Counted from the stretch's first letter, positions 24,191 to 36,340 are shown. The stretch: 64,000 nt of DNA from Dryomyza anilis (GCA_951804985.1 OX638135.1:40701564-40765563), one strand, 5' to 3'. Numbers and translations are program-made. Notes: generated by a model from the letters alone, not told the origin.

Positions 24191-26908
24191 ACCCAAACAG
24201 AGGGGATAGTTTGAAGATTTTAGGAAGGTGTACATAACTCAGTACCCTTTGGAAAAAAAATTTAATTTGTGTATTATTTTAAAGGTGATCAATACAGACA
24301 TCTCGTTTGAAAACTACTTCAGATATACACAATGTATTTTTAATGATTATTTTCACTTTCCAAGTCAGCATATTTCAAAACCAAAAATACAATATATTTG
24401 AATTTGATTTTTTTTAAAGTATAACATTTGTACCAATTGTACCATTTGTACAATTTGTACCAAACTTAAGTTTTACATTTAACCTAGTTTTTTATACCAT
24501 TTATTCAAGAAGTAAAAGGTAATAGTTACTTGACCAATTATTAAATTAATTTACAACAGTTTTTTTTTAATTTCAAAAAGACTAAAAACTTTAAAATCGG
24601 ATTATAAATCGTCGATATAGAACTAAAAGTCATCAAATAATTTTTGTTTCAATATCGATTTTATTGCATTTTCAGCTATATAAATTTGTTACCTTTCTAA
24701 TCGAATAATCGTGGTTTTTCTAAGTAAACTAGTTTTAAAGAAAACAATTATTAAAAATCACTATATATATTTTGAACTAAATTTATATATGCAAAAATCC
24801 ATAAGCTAAAAAAAGTAAAATTTTCAGATTTTTCAAATATTCAAGGGGTATCTCAAACAGTACGGAAAACCAAAATGTTGTAAAAGAGGAAAACAAGGAT
24901 TTCTGGTTAAAAGTTAATTTTTTTCATGCAAACAATTTTTTTTTTGTTGATAACATCTTCAATTATATTAAAAACAATCATAACCTTATAGCGCAATGCC
25001 GATTGGACATACTTAAAAACTATATTTTGTGAATATTTGATATTTACCTATGAACAATACACCAACACCTCTAAAACTATAAATTGTCGAATTTTTATCA
25101 AAAATGCTATTTGGACTTATAGTTGTACAACGAAGATATACAAAAAAATATATATATTTTCTAAAAACTATGGCGCATTAGTATAGACAATTTAAAGTAA
25201 AATTTAAATTCAAAATCATATTTTTGACCATCATCTTTTGATACAAAAATTCTAAAAAATCGATTTTTTTTTAAGTCGAATTATTAAAGTTGTCTTATAA
25301 TTGCCTATGGTTATGCGCCTATAATGTTTAAATTCGATTTAATATTGATACCCCGAGACAAAATTTATGTCATTTTTCAGGAATATTTAGGGCATATTTC
25401 CGGCCAACACACAGATAAATGGAATATTAGCAGGTTGTAAAATTTTGTGGAATTTTTATGACAGATTCACGGCATATTTTAAGTTCGGGCAGTTCGGGCA
25501 GACATTTTGCGATACAAACTACGTCTATCTCTTTTTTAAAATATGTCGAAAAAATGTTTCTAAACTGCCTCGACCCAGCCAAAAATTTTGTAAATTAGGT
25601 GCATTTGCAATTTTATGCTTTTTTCAAATTTTGCGCCTACCTCTATATTTTGCGCCCTTCTATAGAGGCGCACAAATTTTGTAAATTAGACGCATTTGCA
25701 ATTGTATGCATTTTTGAAAATTTTGTGCCTTTCTATAGAGGCGCAAAAATTTTGTAAATTAGACGCATTTGTAATTTTAAGCTTTTTTGAAATTTTTGCG
25801 CCTTTATCTATATTTTGAGCCCTTCTATAGAGGCGCGCACATTTTGTAAATTAGGCGCATTTGCAATTTTATGTATTTTTGAAAATTTTGCGCCTTTATC
25901 TATATTTTGAGCCCTTCTATAGAGGCGCGCACATTTTGTAAATTAGGCGCATTTGCAATTTTACGTATTTTTGAAAATTTTACGCCTTTTTCTATATTTT
26001 GCGCCCTTCTGTAGAGGCGCAAACATTTTGTAAATTAGGCGCATTTGCAATTTGATGCTTTTTTGAACATTTTGCGCCCTTCTGTAGATGGAAAATTTGC
26101 AATTTTATGATTTTGTGCAAATTTTTCGCCTTTCTCTATAGTTTCCGCTCTTTTAAAAAGGCGCAAAATTTTGAATATTAGACGCATTTTTTATGTTGTG
26201 TTATTTTAAAAGTTTGTTTGAAAAATTCAAAACTGCGCCTTTTTTGGAGTGGCGATCGCTCCCCGCATCAAAATATTAGTTTTTGCAAAAAATAAAAAAA
26301 AAATTTGTGTTACCAAAAAAGTGTGTCGAGAAAGTAATTTATCTCAGTTCTCTAAGCTCTCTTAAAAAAACATTTTAATATTAGTTCGCAATGTGTTTGC
26401 TGTGAAAATTCCAAAAAAATGTTTTAAACTTTATCTTACTGAAATTTTTCGGAATATTTTTTAAAATTTCTTTATGAAATATTTGATTAAAATAGATGTA
26501 ATAATATAATGAATATAATGCAAGATGCTAAATCGGTCCAAATTCTTAGCATCTGTTCTACGCATTATAGGAAAATATGATGGGGAAAATTGCACTGCGT
26601 AATCTCCTGGTGTGTATCTGATTCGGCAGGCTTTAATGGGTTAAAAAAATCAAATAAACATCCGTCGTCAACGACTGCTTCTGAGCGACTGAACTGAAAT
26701 TTTTAAAAATTTGACATGAACAAAATAAAAAATGCGACACCCTACAGCTACTCTTTATCATCATTAAATTTATAATATTGTATGGACGCGGCTGTAGTTG
26801 TAATATGTATTGAACATATTATTATAATTAATGGCAGATTTGGAACTATTTTCCGTAACGAAGATGACATTTAATGCGAAGTCAGCTTTTTTTATTTTGT
26901 GAAAATTA
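24191..26908 (+). repeat. 2718-bp tandem unit, copy 3
   Basis: Same structure. One private difference was seen (an A replacing G in the A-rich run near 26300). After GAAAATTA at 26908 the sequence continues into repeat Y rather than back into H, so this is the outer edge of the array. Confidence 0.95.
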
Positions 26909-27830
26909 AATTTTTAATCAAACTAAACAAAAAAATAAAGGTATATATATTGCGTAGCCTTCTCTGTGAAATGAAAATAAAGGCAATTTTTTTTTCTAAA
27001 AACAGTTTAAAAGGCTACTTAAAAAGTTCTTAATTTACATTTTTGTATATACTGAAAATTTACAAAACTTTCATATTATGGAAATTAATTCATTTTTTTA
27101 ACATTTTTGAGTTTCAAAAAAGATTTCAATAATTATAAAAATGTTTCGTTTACATTAGATACGTTTAGTTACACATTTTATGTCATTCGATAAAATGTTC
27201 TTAAACGATGCAGATATTAAAATTGAAAACATATAAATTAAATGTTTTATTTAGTACTCCAAAGTGAATGACTAGTGCAACTTTCCACAGTTAATATCCA
27301 GATTCAGATCAGCTCACGTGATTCAATTATATTGTTATTCAAAATACCTGATCTGTCTGTTGAAGCGGCAAGTGACATATCTCTTTGAAAAACTAAATAA
27401 AAGTGAACTATTAGTGTCGGTTATCATGGTAATAATGGTTATGAAAATTGACATAAAATTCCAGGGTTTAAAAAACTGAAATGTTGCAATAGCAGTAGCA
27501 AATGCTCTGACTGCGACTATTTCAAACACAACAGCAGCAGCAGTCAAAGCACATTTCTGAAAACTAAAACTATGACAGTCACCAGCAGTAATTCAAATTT
27601 AAAAAATGACACTGCTGCTGCTATTTCATTGTCACATTGTTACGGCGACAGTTGATGTTCGGTTTTTGTGTGTGGCTGTGGCAGTCAAACACAACTACCG
27701 ATAGTCGTTGTTCGGTTGTTGCAAAATATCCTACGGTCGTTGTTCGGGTTTGTGCAAACAACTATTAGCCGAGTAGTCGGTCATGGTTCGGTTGGTGCGA
27801 ATTACTGTAGTAATTCATATTCAGAACAGT
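26270..27830 (+). repeat. Repeat Y, left copy
   Basis: From the H junction through TTTGCAAAAAAT, GATGCTAAATCGGTCC, CGGCTGTAGTTGTAATATG, TTGCGTAGCCTTC and a GCAGTAGCAAATGCTCTG segment to AATTCATATTCAGAAC. It is matched in reverse complement at 40377-42150 and in part at 33888-34925. It contains several CAGCAGCAG/GCTGCTGCT runs. No convincing coding frame. The family is unknown. Confidence 0.75.
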
Positions 27831-28084
27831 GATGATAAGTTCGATACAATTGTACTGATTTCAGTACATTTACATCTCAAAAGTACGTTCCTACTACTGA
27901 GACATTTTCGGTACAATTTATCTGGCAAAGAAAATTTGATTTTATGTACGAAAATGACCAGAGCAACTCCTAAACTATTAATCAGATTATGAAAACTGCT
28001 GTGTAAACCTATGGGAAAATAATATGTCGGTTCTAGTTCTGTTCCTTTATACATAAACCAATCGGCAACATTACCCTTCAGACA

Positions 28085-28159
28085 TATCACTGAACTGGTC
28101 TTCAATTGAAGAATTTGATTCTGTTTAAAATTCTCCAATTGAAGACCAGTTCAGTGATA
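28085..28159. repeat. Hairpin, 24-bp perfect arms, 27-base spacer
   Basis: TATCACTGAACTGGTCTTCA... (28085-28108) and its exact complement at 28136-28159. The similarity extends outward imperfectly (CATTACCCTTCAGACA versus the complement of GGTCTAAAGGAATG), so this may be the collapsed centre of a larger foldback. Confidence 0.85.
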
Positions 28160-28446
28160 GGTCTAAAGGAATGCATGAGTCCTTATTCACCACTTTGTTG
28201 CTGTTGCACCACTTTGTTGCCATGTTGTTGCTACAATTTGATCAAAATTAAGACGGACCTGTGGTCAGTATCTAGCATTATTGCATTTTTATTAGAAAGC
28301 TTGATAAAAACTCTACAAATATTAAATTTTTTATTTATATTTTCTGCTATAACTTCAAAACAAATGAAAATTCATTGAAAAACTGATATTAATGATATTT
28401 TGAAAGAAATTCCATAAAATCCCACTAAAATATGCAACATTACATA
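28160..28446. other. Unassigned sequence between hairpin and foldback block
   Basis: AT-rich, with no motif recognised. A 90-codon plus frame (28106-28378) begins inside the hairpin and has low-complexity composition. Confidence 0.3.
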
Positions 28447-30914
28447 GGGCCCTATTATGATTAGCGAAGCGAATGCTTTTGGCGAAGCGAACGCTTTGGC
28501 GAAGCGAACGCAATTTGGCGAATGAACTGGCGAATGTACTAATTTTTATGGTTTTAAAAGTGAGCAACACTTACAACATTGACGGATAGAATTACCATTT
28601 CAGAGTTGAAAAAAAATAGTATCATGTTGCGTACTTTTAGTACTGCCTTTTTTTTAGAACAGATACTATTTTATCTTAATATCTATTTTTTTATTATTAA
28701 AAAACCATTTAATATTATTTATAGTTCAAAAAACGTTAACTCGATTCAGAACAATAATACTTTTTCGTTTTTTTGTTATTTTTTGTCTATAAAAGATTAA
28801 AAAGTATCCAAATAAACTTCGGAACAATTCAAATTAGTTAAAATGTACAGTAAAATATGTTTTTAAATGTTAATATTGGAATTATTTCTACATAAAAATA
28901 AATACTTTTTATTAAAAAAAGTAGTTTTTTATTTGGAGCAGTACTTTTTTTATTTTAATTTAAAGAAACCCTAGAGTTTCAAAACAGCTGGTGTGAATAT
29001 ACTTGTTTAGAAAAATAATAAAAATGTTCCAAAAAAACGATGGGCCCAACGCAATCAAAGAAGAGCGTGTTATACAGAAGCCAATGCGGTGTGCAGAAAG
29101 CTGGAGCGACGACAAGGAGGAAGACTACAATAAGTTACAGTGATGGTGGTCTGTCCTCCGAAGCATTCATCTGTGGCACAAATAACTTCGCGCGATGAAC
29201 CAAGCTGCATCCCCAGCAGCAGTCGGAGCAGTTCCAGACATTTCTTTTATTAGTGTTAAGTTTAAAATCAAAATAAAAAGTGTGAAAAAATTGTTTTTTT
29301 TACGTTTATTAGTTAGGTCACAAAAAACTAAAAATTATAGACATCCTTCTATAAAAACTAAAGGATAAGATAGGGCCCTATTATGAATAGCGAAGCGAAT
29401 GGTTTTGGCGAAGCGAACGTCCAAAAAGCTATTACGGTTACATTCGCCAGACTTCATTCGCCAAAAAACGGGAAAAGTTAAGCGAACGTAAAAAAACATG
29501 CAACACTCAACCGATTTTCATTCGCTTCAAGTGTCAAAATCAAGCGAATCAACAGTTCATGTGACGAATCGGCGAACGTATCTTTATCTATTGTTTTTCA
29601 GTTTTTCTTTTGATTTTTATTTTTTTTCTTTTGTGCTTTTGTTTATTAGGCTTTTTCTGATTTTCAATTTATCTTATCCTTTAGTTTTTATAGAAGGATG
29701 TCTATAATTTTGAGTTTTTTGTGACCTAACTAATAAACGTAAAAAAAATCAATTTTTTTCACACTTTTTATTTTGATTTTAAACTTAACACTAATAAAAG
29801 AAATGTCTGGAACTGCTCCGACAGCTGCTGGGGATGCAGCTTGGTTCATCGCGCGAAGTTATTTGTGCCACAGATGAATGCTTCGGAGGACAGACCACCA
29901 GACCACCATCACTGTAACTTATTGCAGTCTTCCTCCTCGTCGTCACTCCAGCTTTCTGCACACTGTATTGGCTTCTATTTAACACGCTCTTCTTTGATTC
30001 CGTTGGGCCCATCGTTTTTTTGGAACATTTTTATTATTTTTCTAAACAAGTATATTCACATCAGCTGTTTTGAAACTCTAGGGTTTCTTTAAATTAAAAT
30101 AAAATAAGTATTGCTCCAAATAAAAAAACTACTTTTTTTAATAAAAAGTATTTATTTTTATGTAAAAATAATTCCAATATTAACATTTAACATTTAAAAA
30201 TATATATTACTGTACATTTTAACTAATTTGAATTGTTCCGAAGTTTATTTGGATACTTTTTAATCTTTTATAGACAAAAAATAACAAAAAACCGAAAAAG
30301 TATTATTGTTCTGAATCGAGTTAACATTTTTTAAACCATAAATAATATTAAATGGTTTTTTAATAATAAAAAAATAGATATTAAGATAAAATAGTATCTG
30401 TTCTAAAAAAAAAGCAGTACTAAAAGTACGCAACATGATACTATTTTTTTCAACTCTGAAATGGTAATTCTATCCGTCAATGTTGTAAGTGTTGCTCACT
30501 TTTAAAACCATAAAAATTAGTACATTCGCCAGTTCATTCGCCAAATTGCGTTCGCTTCGCCAAAGCGTTCGCTTCGCCAAGTACATTCGCTTCGCTAATC
30601 ATAATAGGCCCCATAAATTGAAAATCAGAAAAAGCCTAATAAACAAAAGCACAAAAGAAAAAAAAATTAAAAATCAAAAGAAAAACTGAAAAACAATAGA
30701 TAAAGATACGTTCGCCGATTCGTAACATGAACTGTTGATTCGCTTGATTTTGACACTTGAAGCGAATTAAAATCGGTTGAGTGTTGCATGTTTTTTTACG
30801 TTCGCTTAACTTTTCCCGTTTTTTGGCGAATGAAGTCTGGCGAATGTAACCGTAATAGCTTTTTGGACGTTCGCTTCGCCAAAACCATTCGCTTCGCTAA
30901 TCATAATAGGGCCC
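28447..30914. mobile_element. Foldback-like block, overlapping inverted repeats A-B-A'-B'
   Basis: Arm A (28447-29371) is inverted as A' (about 29690-30612). Arm B (29372-29682) is inverted as B' (30613-30914). All four outer edges carry GGGCCCTATTATGA-type ends followed by AGCGAAGCGAATG repeats, and ATA flanks each edge. The 3-bp ATA and GGGCC ends are suggestive of a PIF/Harbinger-like element, but no transposase was found. Each A arm has a GC-rich segment of about 200 bp. Confidence 0.75.
29024..29143 (+). CDS. Small acidic ORF in arm A of the foldback block
   Basis: ATG at 29024 opens a 39-codon frame ending TGA at 29141. It is hydrophilic and includes KEERVIQK and SWSDDKEEDYNKLQ. Its GC content and codon choice (GAA GAG CGT, GAC GAC AAG GAG) contrast with the AT-rich arms. 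In the inverted arm A' the same frame hits an early stop (CGT GTT AAA TAG), and an 8-bp duplication follows. Overlapping frames in the same segment are also partly open (serine-rich ...SSSRHFFY). It could be a captured exon or a short transposon protein. No family is recognised. Confidence 0.25.
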   Translation: MFQKNDGPNAIKEERVIQKPMRCAESWSDDKEEDYNKLQ

Positions 30915-31050
30915 ATAATCTCGAACAAAGACTATCCCGAAATTCAAAAAATTCAATACATTTTTTCCAATTTGGTACTATTATTTCATTAATTCAGTAC
31001 TAATTATAAAAACATACAGATGAAACGATCAGTGTTTCTGTTGTTGTCAT

Positions 31051-31745
31051 CAGTGTTGCCAGAACTTTTTTGAAGAAAAAGCTTAACAAACAAATCAAGT
31101 TTAAAAAAGCTAAAAAGAAGCTAAATATTTTTATTATTTTTTCTAGGTATTTTATTAAAAATAATATTAGAAAAGCCAATATAATATTTCAGTATAAACA
31201 AATTTTATAATTTATATATTTTCACTAAAATTCCAATTATCCAATAAAAGGTCACTAATAAAGTTTATAAAAATATACAATAAATTTCAAAATTGGTTGA
31301 GAATTTAAAATTTCTTTTAATTTTCAATATTTCAATAAAAATTTCAAAGTTTCCATAAAAAAAACTTCAAATATGTCAGTAAATAGCAGGGTTCGTAGAA
31401 TATTTGAAATACACTCAGTCTCCAAAGAATATTCTCTCTGGGAATTGTACATTTAATTCATTCGCGAATTTTTGAATTTGTTTAAAATTCTTTGAATTTC
31501 ATTCTCTCGCGAATTTATGAAATGATAAATTCATGTGCTTGATTAAAAAAGAATATTCTGAATAATTCTTTAATATTCCTATTTCATACATTTTATTGCA
31601 TCTTTGATTTCATTGGGATTTAGCAGAAACAACATGCATAATGGACATTTTTTTTGGACAAATTGATTCCATTGGGATTTGGCCACCGCTTGCGTCATTG
31701 GACATTTTTTTGGACAAATCTTTTCCATTGGGATTTGGCCAGAAC
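31051..31745 (-). mobile_element. hAT-like element, left inverted copy, truncated
   Basis: It starts CAGTGTTGCCAG at 31051, preceded by GTTGTCAT, the complement of the 8-bp duplication that flanks the copy at 37884-40368. It follows that copy in reverse complement (GTTCGTAGAATATTTG, GAATTTATGAAATGA, the GGGATTTGGCCA minisatellite) until about 31745. There it joins DINE sequence. It lacks the DINE insertion present in the other copy. Confidence 0.8.
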
Positions 31746-31748
31746 TTG
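31640..31748. repeat. 59-bp minisatellite, about two units
   Basis: Units carry CCATTGGGATTTGGCCA and GCGTCATTGGACATTTTTT. The same array has about five units in the other hAT copy (38795-39080). Confidence 0.85.
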
Positions 31749-32900
31749 AATATAAATGGTCAGATCACAGGTCACAATGGACCGATCTGCCAAATTTCGC
31801 ACATACAGCGTAGGTATATAAGTAATCTAAATTATTAGTTTTATTTATCTAACTCTTCAATTGTTTAAGTAGTAGGGATTTCAACAGACAGACGGACAGA
31901 CAGACGGAAAAATTTAATTGTTCACTAATAATTTAATTTTTTATTAAAAACTGAAATTTTCACCGAAAATTTTATTTTTCACTAAAATTACAATTGTCAA
32001 TAAAAATCCAATTTTGCATTGAAAATCCTTATAATTCAATTTTTTTTACAACAAATTCAACTTTTCAATAAAATTTAAATTTTCTTAACAAATAGCTGTA
32101 CGACGGCCAACAAGTATTTTTGTCAATTACTGTTGTTGTGTTTTGAACCAGTGCAAAATACATATTGCATTTGGTAGACATAGAGTCCGAAAAATTAGTT
32201 TTTGCATTAACAAATTTTAATTTTAACTGAAAATTTAATTTTTCACTAAAAATTTAATTTTTCAAATTTTTTGTGTTGTAATTTCATTTTTTTTTTATTG
32301 TTAAAATTCAAAAATTATATTTTTACAAAAAAAAAATATTTTTTTTGCTGAAACTTATCTTTTTAACTAAAAAATATACACTTAATTAATAATGTAATTT
32401 TTCAATCCAAATTTAAGCTAAAAAAAAGTGGCTTTATAAATTCTAATTATTAAGTAGAAATTTGATTTTTATTGAAAATTTAAATTTTTAATGGAAAATT
32501 AAATTGTTAGTTAAAAATTGAATTTTTAGTAAAAATAGCATTTTTACTGAAATGTAATTGAAAAATTAGATTTTTATTAAAAAATTGAATTTTAATGGAA
32601 AAATTGAATTTAAAGTGCAAAATTGGATTTACAGTGACAATTATAATTTTAGTGAAAAATATAATTTTCGGTGAAAATTTCAATTTTTAATAAAAAAAAT
32701 TAAATTATTAGTGAACAATTAATTTTTTCCGTCTGTCTGTCTGTTGAAATCCCCACTACTTAAAAAATTGAAGAGTTAGATAAATGAAACTCATAATTTA
32801 AATTAATTATATACCTACGCTGATTGGGCAGATCGGTCCATTGTGACCTGTGATCTGACCATTTATATTCAAGTACCTCATATTAAATTTACATCTACAG
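31746..32900. repeat. Large AT-rich palindrome flanked by inverted DINE pieces
   Basis: The outer arms are the DINE segment with TTGAAATCCC(T/C)ACTACT and CGGTCCATTGTGACCTGTGA, minus at 31746-31905 and plus at 32727-32900. The inner arms are AT-rich sequence with TTCACTAATAATTTAATTTT and its complement. The centre is near 32300. A similar structure lies at about 36900-37690. Confidence 0.7.
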
Positions 32901-33260
32901 ATCAATTTTACTGTATTCGTGCTTAGATAAACTTTTTTGTCAAATATATATTGAAGTCATGCTCAAATACACGAAAATAATGTTTTCCGCCGACATGTGG
33001 TTCCCAAAAAAATATCGAAATTCGGTACACCTACCCATTTGTAAATATGGGTATCAAATGAATGGAAATTCTTCAGCGATTGAAATGTTGTAATTATTTT
33101 CAGGATTCGTATACCCCGGTGACAAATGTACCACTTGGAATGTTAACCAAACATATGTGTAGGGTATTTATAGTCGGCTTAGACCGACTATAATTTTGAT
33201 AATTCTAACTATCATAATAACACCAAATTTAAAATTTCCCATGTAATCTATTTATTTTTA
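32727..33260 (+). mobile_element. DINE-1/mini-me-like element, 5'-truncated
   Basis: From the (GTCY) tract through TGAAATCCCCACTACT, the ACCCATTTGTAAATATGGGT hairpin, GTGTAGGGTATTTATAG and the TATAGTCGGCTTAGACCGAC stem, to TTTCCCATGTAATCT. It matches the 3' two-thirds of the copy at 39627. Confidence 0.85.
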
Positions 33261-33287
33261 AAACAGTAAATAATAATAAAAAAAAAA

Positions 33288-33446
33288 CAATAAAATATGA
33301 TATTTCACTAAAAATTAAATTGTTCACTAATAATTTAATTTTTTTTATTAAAAACTAGAATTTTCGGTGAAAATTTCAATTTTTAATAAAAAAAATTAAA
33401 TTATTAGTGAACAATTTAATTTTTAGTGAAATATCATATTTTATTG
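33288..33446. repeat. 159-bp AT palindrome, copy 1
   Basis: CAATAAAATATGATATTTCA...TGAAATATCATATTTTATTG. The whole unit is nearly self-complementary about its centre (near TTTTCGGTGAAAA). It is one of three related hairpin units here. Confidence 0.85.
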
Positions 33447-33473
33447 GTTTTTTAAAAATAATAATAACAAAAC

Positions 33474-33632
33474 CAATAAAATATGATATTTCACTAAAAA
33501 TTAAGTTGTTCACTAATAATTTAATTTTTTTATTAAAAACTAGAATTTTCGGTGAAAATTTAAATTTTTAATAAAAAAAAAAAAAATTATTAGTGAACAA
33601 TTTAATTTTTAATGAAATAACATATTTTATTG
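33474..33632. repeat. 159-bp AT palindrome, copy 2
   Basis: Adjacent to copy 1 and the same design, with more mismatches in the right arm (AATGAAATAACATATTTT). Confidence 0.85.
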
Positions 33633-33659
33633 GTTTTTTTATTATTATTTACTGTTACA

Positions 33660-34010
33660 TTGTGTTTAATGCATTTATTATCTAAACATACAAATTTAAC
33701 TTTTAAATAAATACAACATTAAAATAATATAAATTTATTGCTACTAAGCCACACTGAATACGCACGCGTCGCCCTGCAGCGTCGACTCGATCATGTTATT
33801 GCTTGGCAAGCACACATGACAACAACAGAAACTGATAGTTTCATGTATGTTGTTACGCAGCCGCGTTGAACAATTCGCCAACCTAGGGTTTAAAAAATCT
33901 GAAATGTTGCAATAGCAGTAGCAACTGCTCTGACTGCGACTATTTCAAACACAACAGCAGTAGCCAGTAGCACATTTCTGAAAACTAAGACTATGAGAGT
34001 CACCAGTAGT
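33660..34010 (+). repeat. Repeat Y segment
   Basis: TTAATGCATTTATTATCTAA, ACGCGTCGCCCTGCAGCGTC and CACATGACAACAACAGAAAC, then the GCAGTAGCAACTGCTCTG segment. Here the ATGACAAC site is empty of the hAT element that interrupts it at 37884. It is repeated inverted at 35325-35580 and direct at 37727-37883. Confidence 0.7.
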
Positions 34011-34826
34011 CCCAGCAAGAACACTACTGGTCATATGAGCAGTAATATTACAAGTATCAAAACTGAAAGTTTAAGTAAAAGTTTCTATAACATTGTTAAG
34101 AGCGTCGGGATAAAATTGACCGAAACTTTTGTGTGCGTGTGAATTTTTATCTCTTTCGCACTCATCTAAAATGAGATACAATTGAATATATGTTTATCAC
34201 TGTTCTTTTGGTAATAAGTGACGATTAAATTACTTGTAAATTTACGAAATATTTTACGTAACATAAACTGTTTTAATTTTGAGGTTAGGGACGGTTAAAT
34301 TAATAGTAAACTAACCAAAATTAGACCAAATAAAACCAAAAAACTCAGAATTCTATAGTTTTCATTTTTATTGCGTTGAATATAATGCGCATTACATTCA
34401 ACATGTTTTCATTACAAAATTGTCTATTAAAACGACTTTTGTTTGCTTCCTTCCATGTATTTGTTTAATGCAGATGACCCTTCCACTTTAATGATATCTA
34501 TAATATGAATAGATAAATAAGCAATATATACAAATACTCTTTTCAATATACTTTCTTTTAGTGTTTATCAATTGTTTATAATTTAAGTAACATCTTTTTT
34601 CAACTTCTGCTGTAGCGGATACTGTTGCAAACGTAATAAATTAGCTACAAATAAAAAATGGTGGCAAACCGACGCGCAAAACATATTAGGTTTCATTACT
34701 AGTAAAATTACGGGTCATATATCTATCATTGATCCTGCAGGGATGTATTTCAAATTATTTATGTATGAGTGAGAAAATATAATATTGTCTTTGTGTTGGA
34801 GTTTCGGAAAGGCATGTCTTGCTGGG
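34011..34826. mobile_element. MITE with CCCAGCAAGA ends
   Basis: CCCAGCAAGA at 34011 faces TCTTGCTGGG ending at 34826. The Y repeat is interrupted here: CACCAGTAGT before and GTAATTCAAATTT after, versus CACCAGCAGTAATTC in the uninterrupted copy at 27580. The duplicated bases are probably only GT. It carries no coding frame. Confidence 0.65.
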
Positions 34827-34959
34827 GTAATTCAAATTTAAAAAATGACTACTGATGCTGCTGGTGGTATTTAATTTTCACATTGTTACGACGGTTTTTG
34901 TGTATGGCTGTGGCAGACACCGATAGCCGATAGTCGTTGTTCGGTTTATGTTCCAGTTT

Positions 34960-35310
34960 ATATCATCAAAAATAATGAAGATATTTTCTCATGTAAGCAC
35001 ATTTTATATAGATATCAATGTAAGCTTTTCACAAACAAACGAATTTTTAAAATCGGACACCTTTTGGATATTTTACAATTTTTGAAAAATTTGTCATGAA
35101 AAAAATCTCAACTTTACTGATTTTTATCTCCATAACCATGAAAGATACAAACTCCAATTTTAAAACTTAAGTTCTCTCAAGTTCAAGTTAAGTTCGCACT
35201 GTACAACACTTTTTAAATTTTTAAAATCGGTTGAGTGGTTCCGAAAATACTGAATTTCACCCGATTTAAGAGCGTATGGGCACACTGTGTGTCGTAGTTC
35301 ATTTTCAGAA
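34960..35310 (-). repeat. Dispersed repeat matching 2765-3110 in inverse
   Basis: Contains the complements of GCTCTTAAATCGGGTGAAAT and CACAGTGTGCC and the AAGCTTACATTG region. It adjoins repeat Y on both sides. The 108-codon minus frame here (35160-35486) spans the boundary and is not gene-like. Confidence 0.6.
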
Positions 35311-35324
35311 AAGACAGCAATGGT

Positions 35325-35580
35325 TCGTGAATTGTTCAACGCGGCTGCGTAAGACATAAGCAACAACACGCATGAACACATGAAACTATCAGTTTCTGTG
35401 GTTGTCATGTGTGCTTGCCATGCAATAACGTGATCGAGTCGACGCTGCAGGGCGACGCGTGCGTATTCAGTGTTGCTTAGTGGCAATAAATTTATATTAT
35501 TTAAATGTTGTATTTATTTAAAAGTTAAATTTGTATGTTTAGATAATAAATGCATTAAACACAATGAAACAGTAAATAAT
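35325..35580 (-). repeat. Repeat Y segment, inverted
   Basis: Reverse complement of 33660-33870 (CGACGCTGCAGGGCGACGCG, GTTTAGATAATAAATGCATT). With that segment it forms a palindrome centred near 34600. Confidence 0.75.
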
Positions 35581-35587
35581 AATAAAA

Positions 35588-36334
35588 CGAGTTAGGTCAC
35601 ATGGGTAAGTTCGGTCACATGAGACGGATCGGTCGGGCCCGACTATGGAGTGTAGAGTAACCTATGGTGGGGATATTAATGTGGGATATTTAATTGCATA
35701 CCTTAATTTTAAAGTTTTTAATTATGCTGAACCTCCCCACCCTCAATATTACTCAAAAATCAGAAATGTATGTCTTGTATCTCCATAAATTAAAAAAATT
35801 ATATAAAAGCATAAACAACAAAAAAAAAATTGAAAAATATAATTGGGCGGACCACGCCTATATTTAAAATTTTGAAAGGCTAATATTTCATTTGATTTTA
35901 ATAATTTACGGATCAAATTTCCACTATGAAAACCCGGGAAATAATGAAAAAAAAGTGGGCGGATCACGCCCATTTTTGGACCAGGTAAATTATAACAATA
36001 CCTTTTAAATTTTATAACTATACCTTGAATACTTTTCGAGTTATTAGTTCCGAAAGAGTCCGTTAACCGATTTGGCTCATTTTCAAACTTAATTCCTACT
36101 TTGGCTAAAATATATTGAGTCGAAATTTCATCGCATTTTGATCAGTATTTCTCAAGTTATTCTGTATTCGGACAGCAAGACAGCCAGACGGACAGACGGA
36201 CATGGCTAAATGGACTCGGGTAGTGATGCTGATCAAGAAAATATATACTTTTCCATACCGGACACGCCTCCTAAGGGGCGTTACAATATATGCACAAAGT
36301 TAATATACCCTGTACCTCATAGGTGTAGGGTATA
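35588..36334 (-). mobile_element. DINE-1/mini-me-like element, subtype b
   Basis: Read on the minus strand it starts ATACCCTACACC and has TATATATTTTCTTGATCAGC, GTCCATTTAGCCATGTCC and GTCCGTCTGG. It continues through GTGGGCGTGATCCGCCCAC-like sequence and the GTCGGGCCCGAC stem, ending GTGACCTAACTCG. It is collinear with 54936-56630. The first 16 bases after the start fold back weakly. Confidence 0.8.
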
Positions 36335-36340
36335 AAAACC

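Noticed and set aside
18755..26908. CRISPR-like or regulatory repeat array
   Set aside because: Units are 2.7 kb with no short spacers, in a clearly eukaryotic transposon-rich context.
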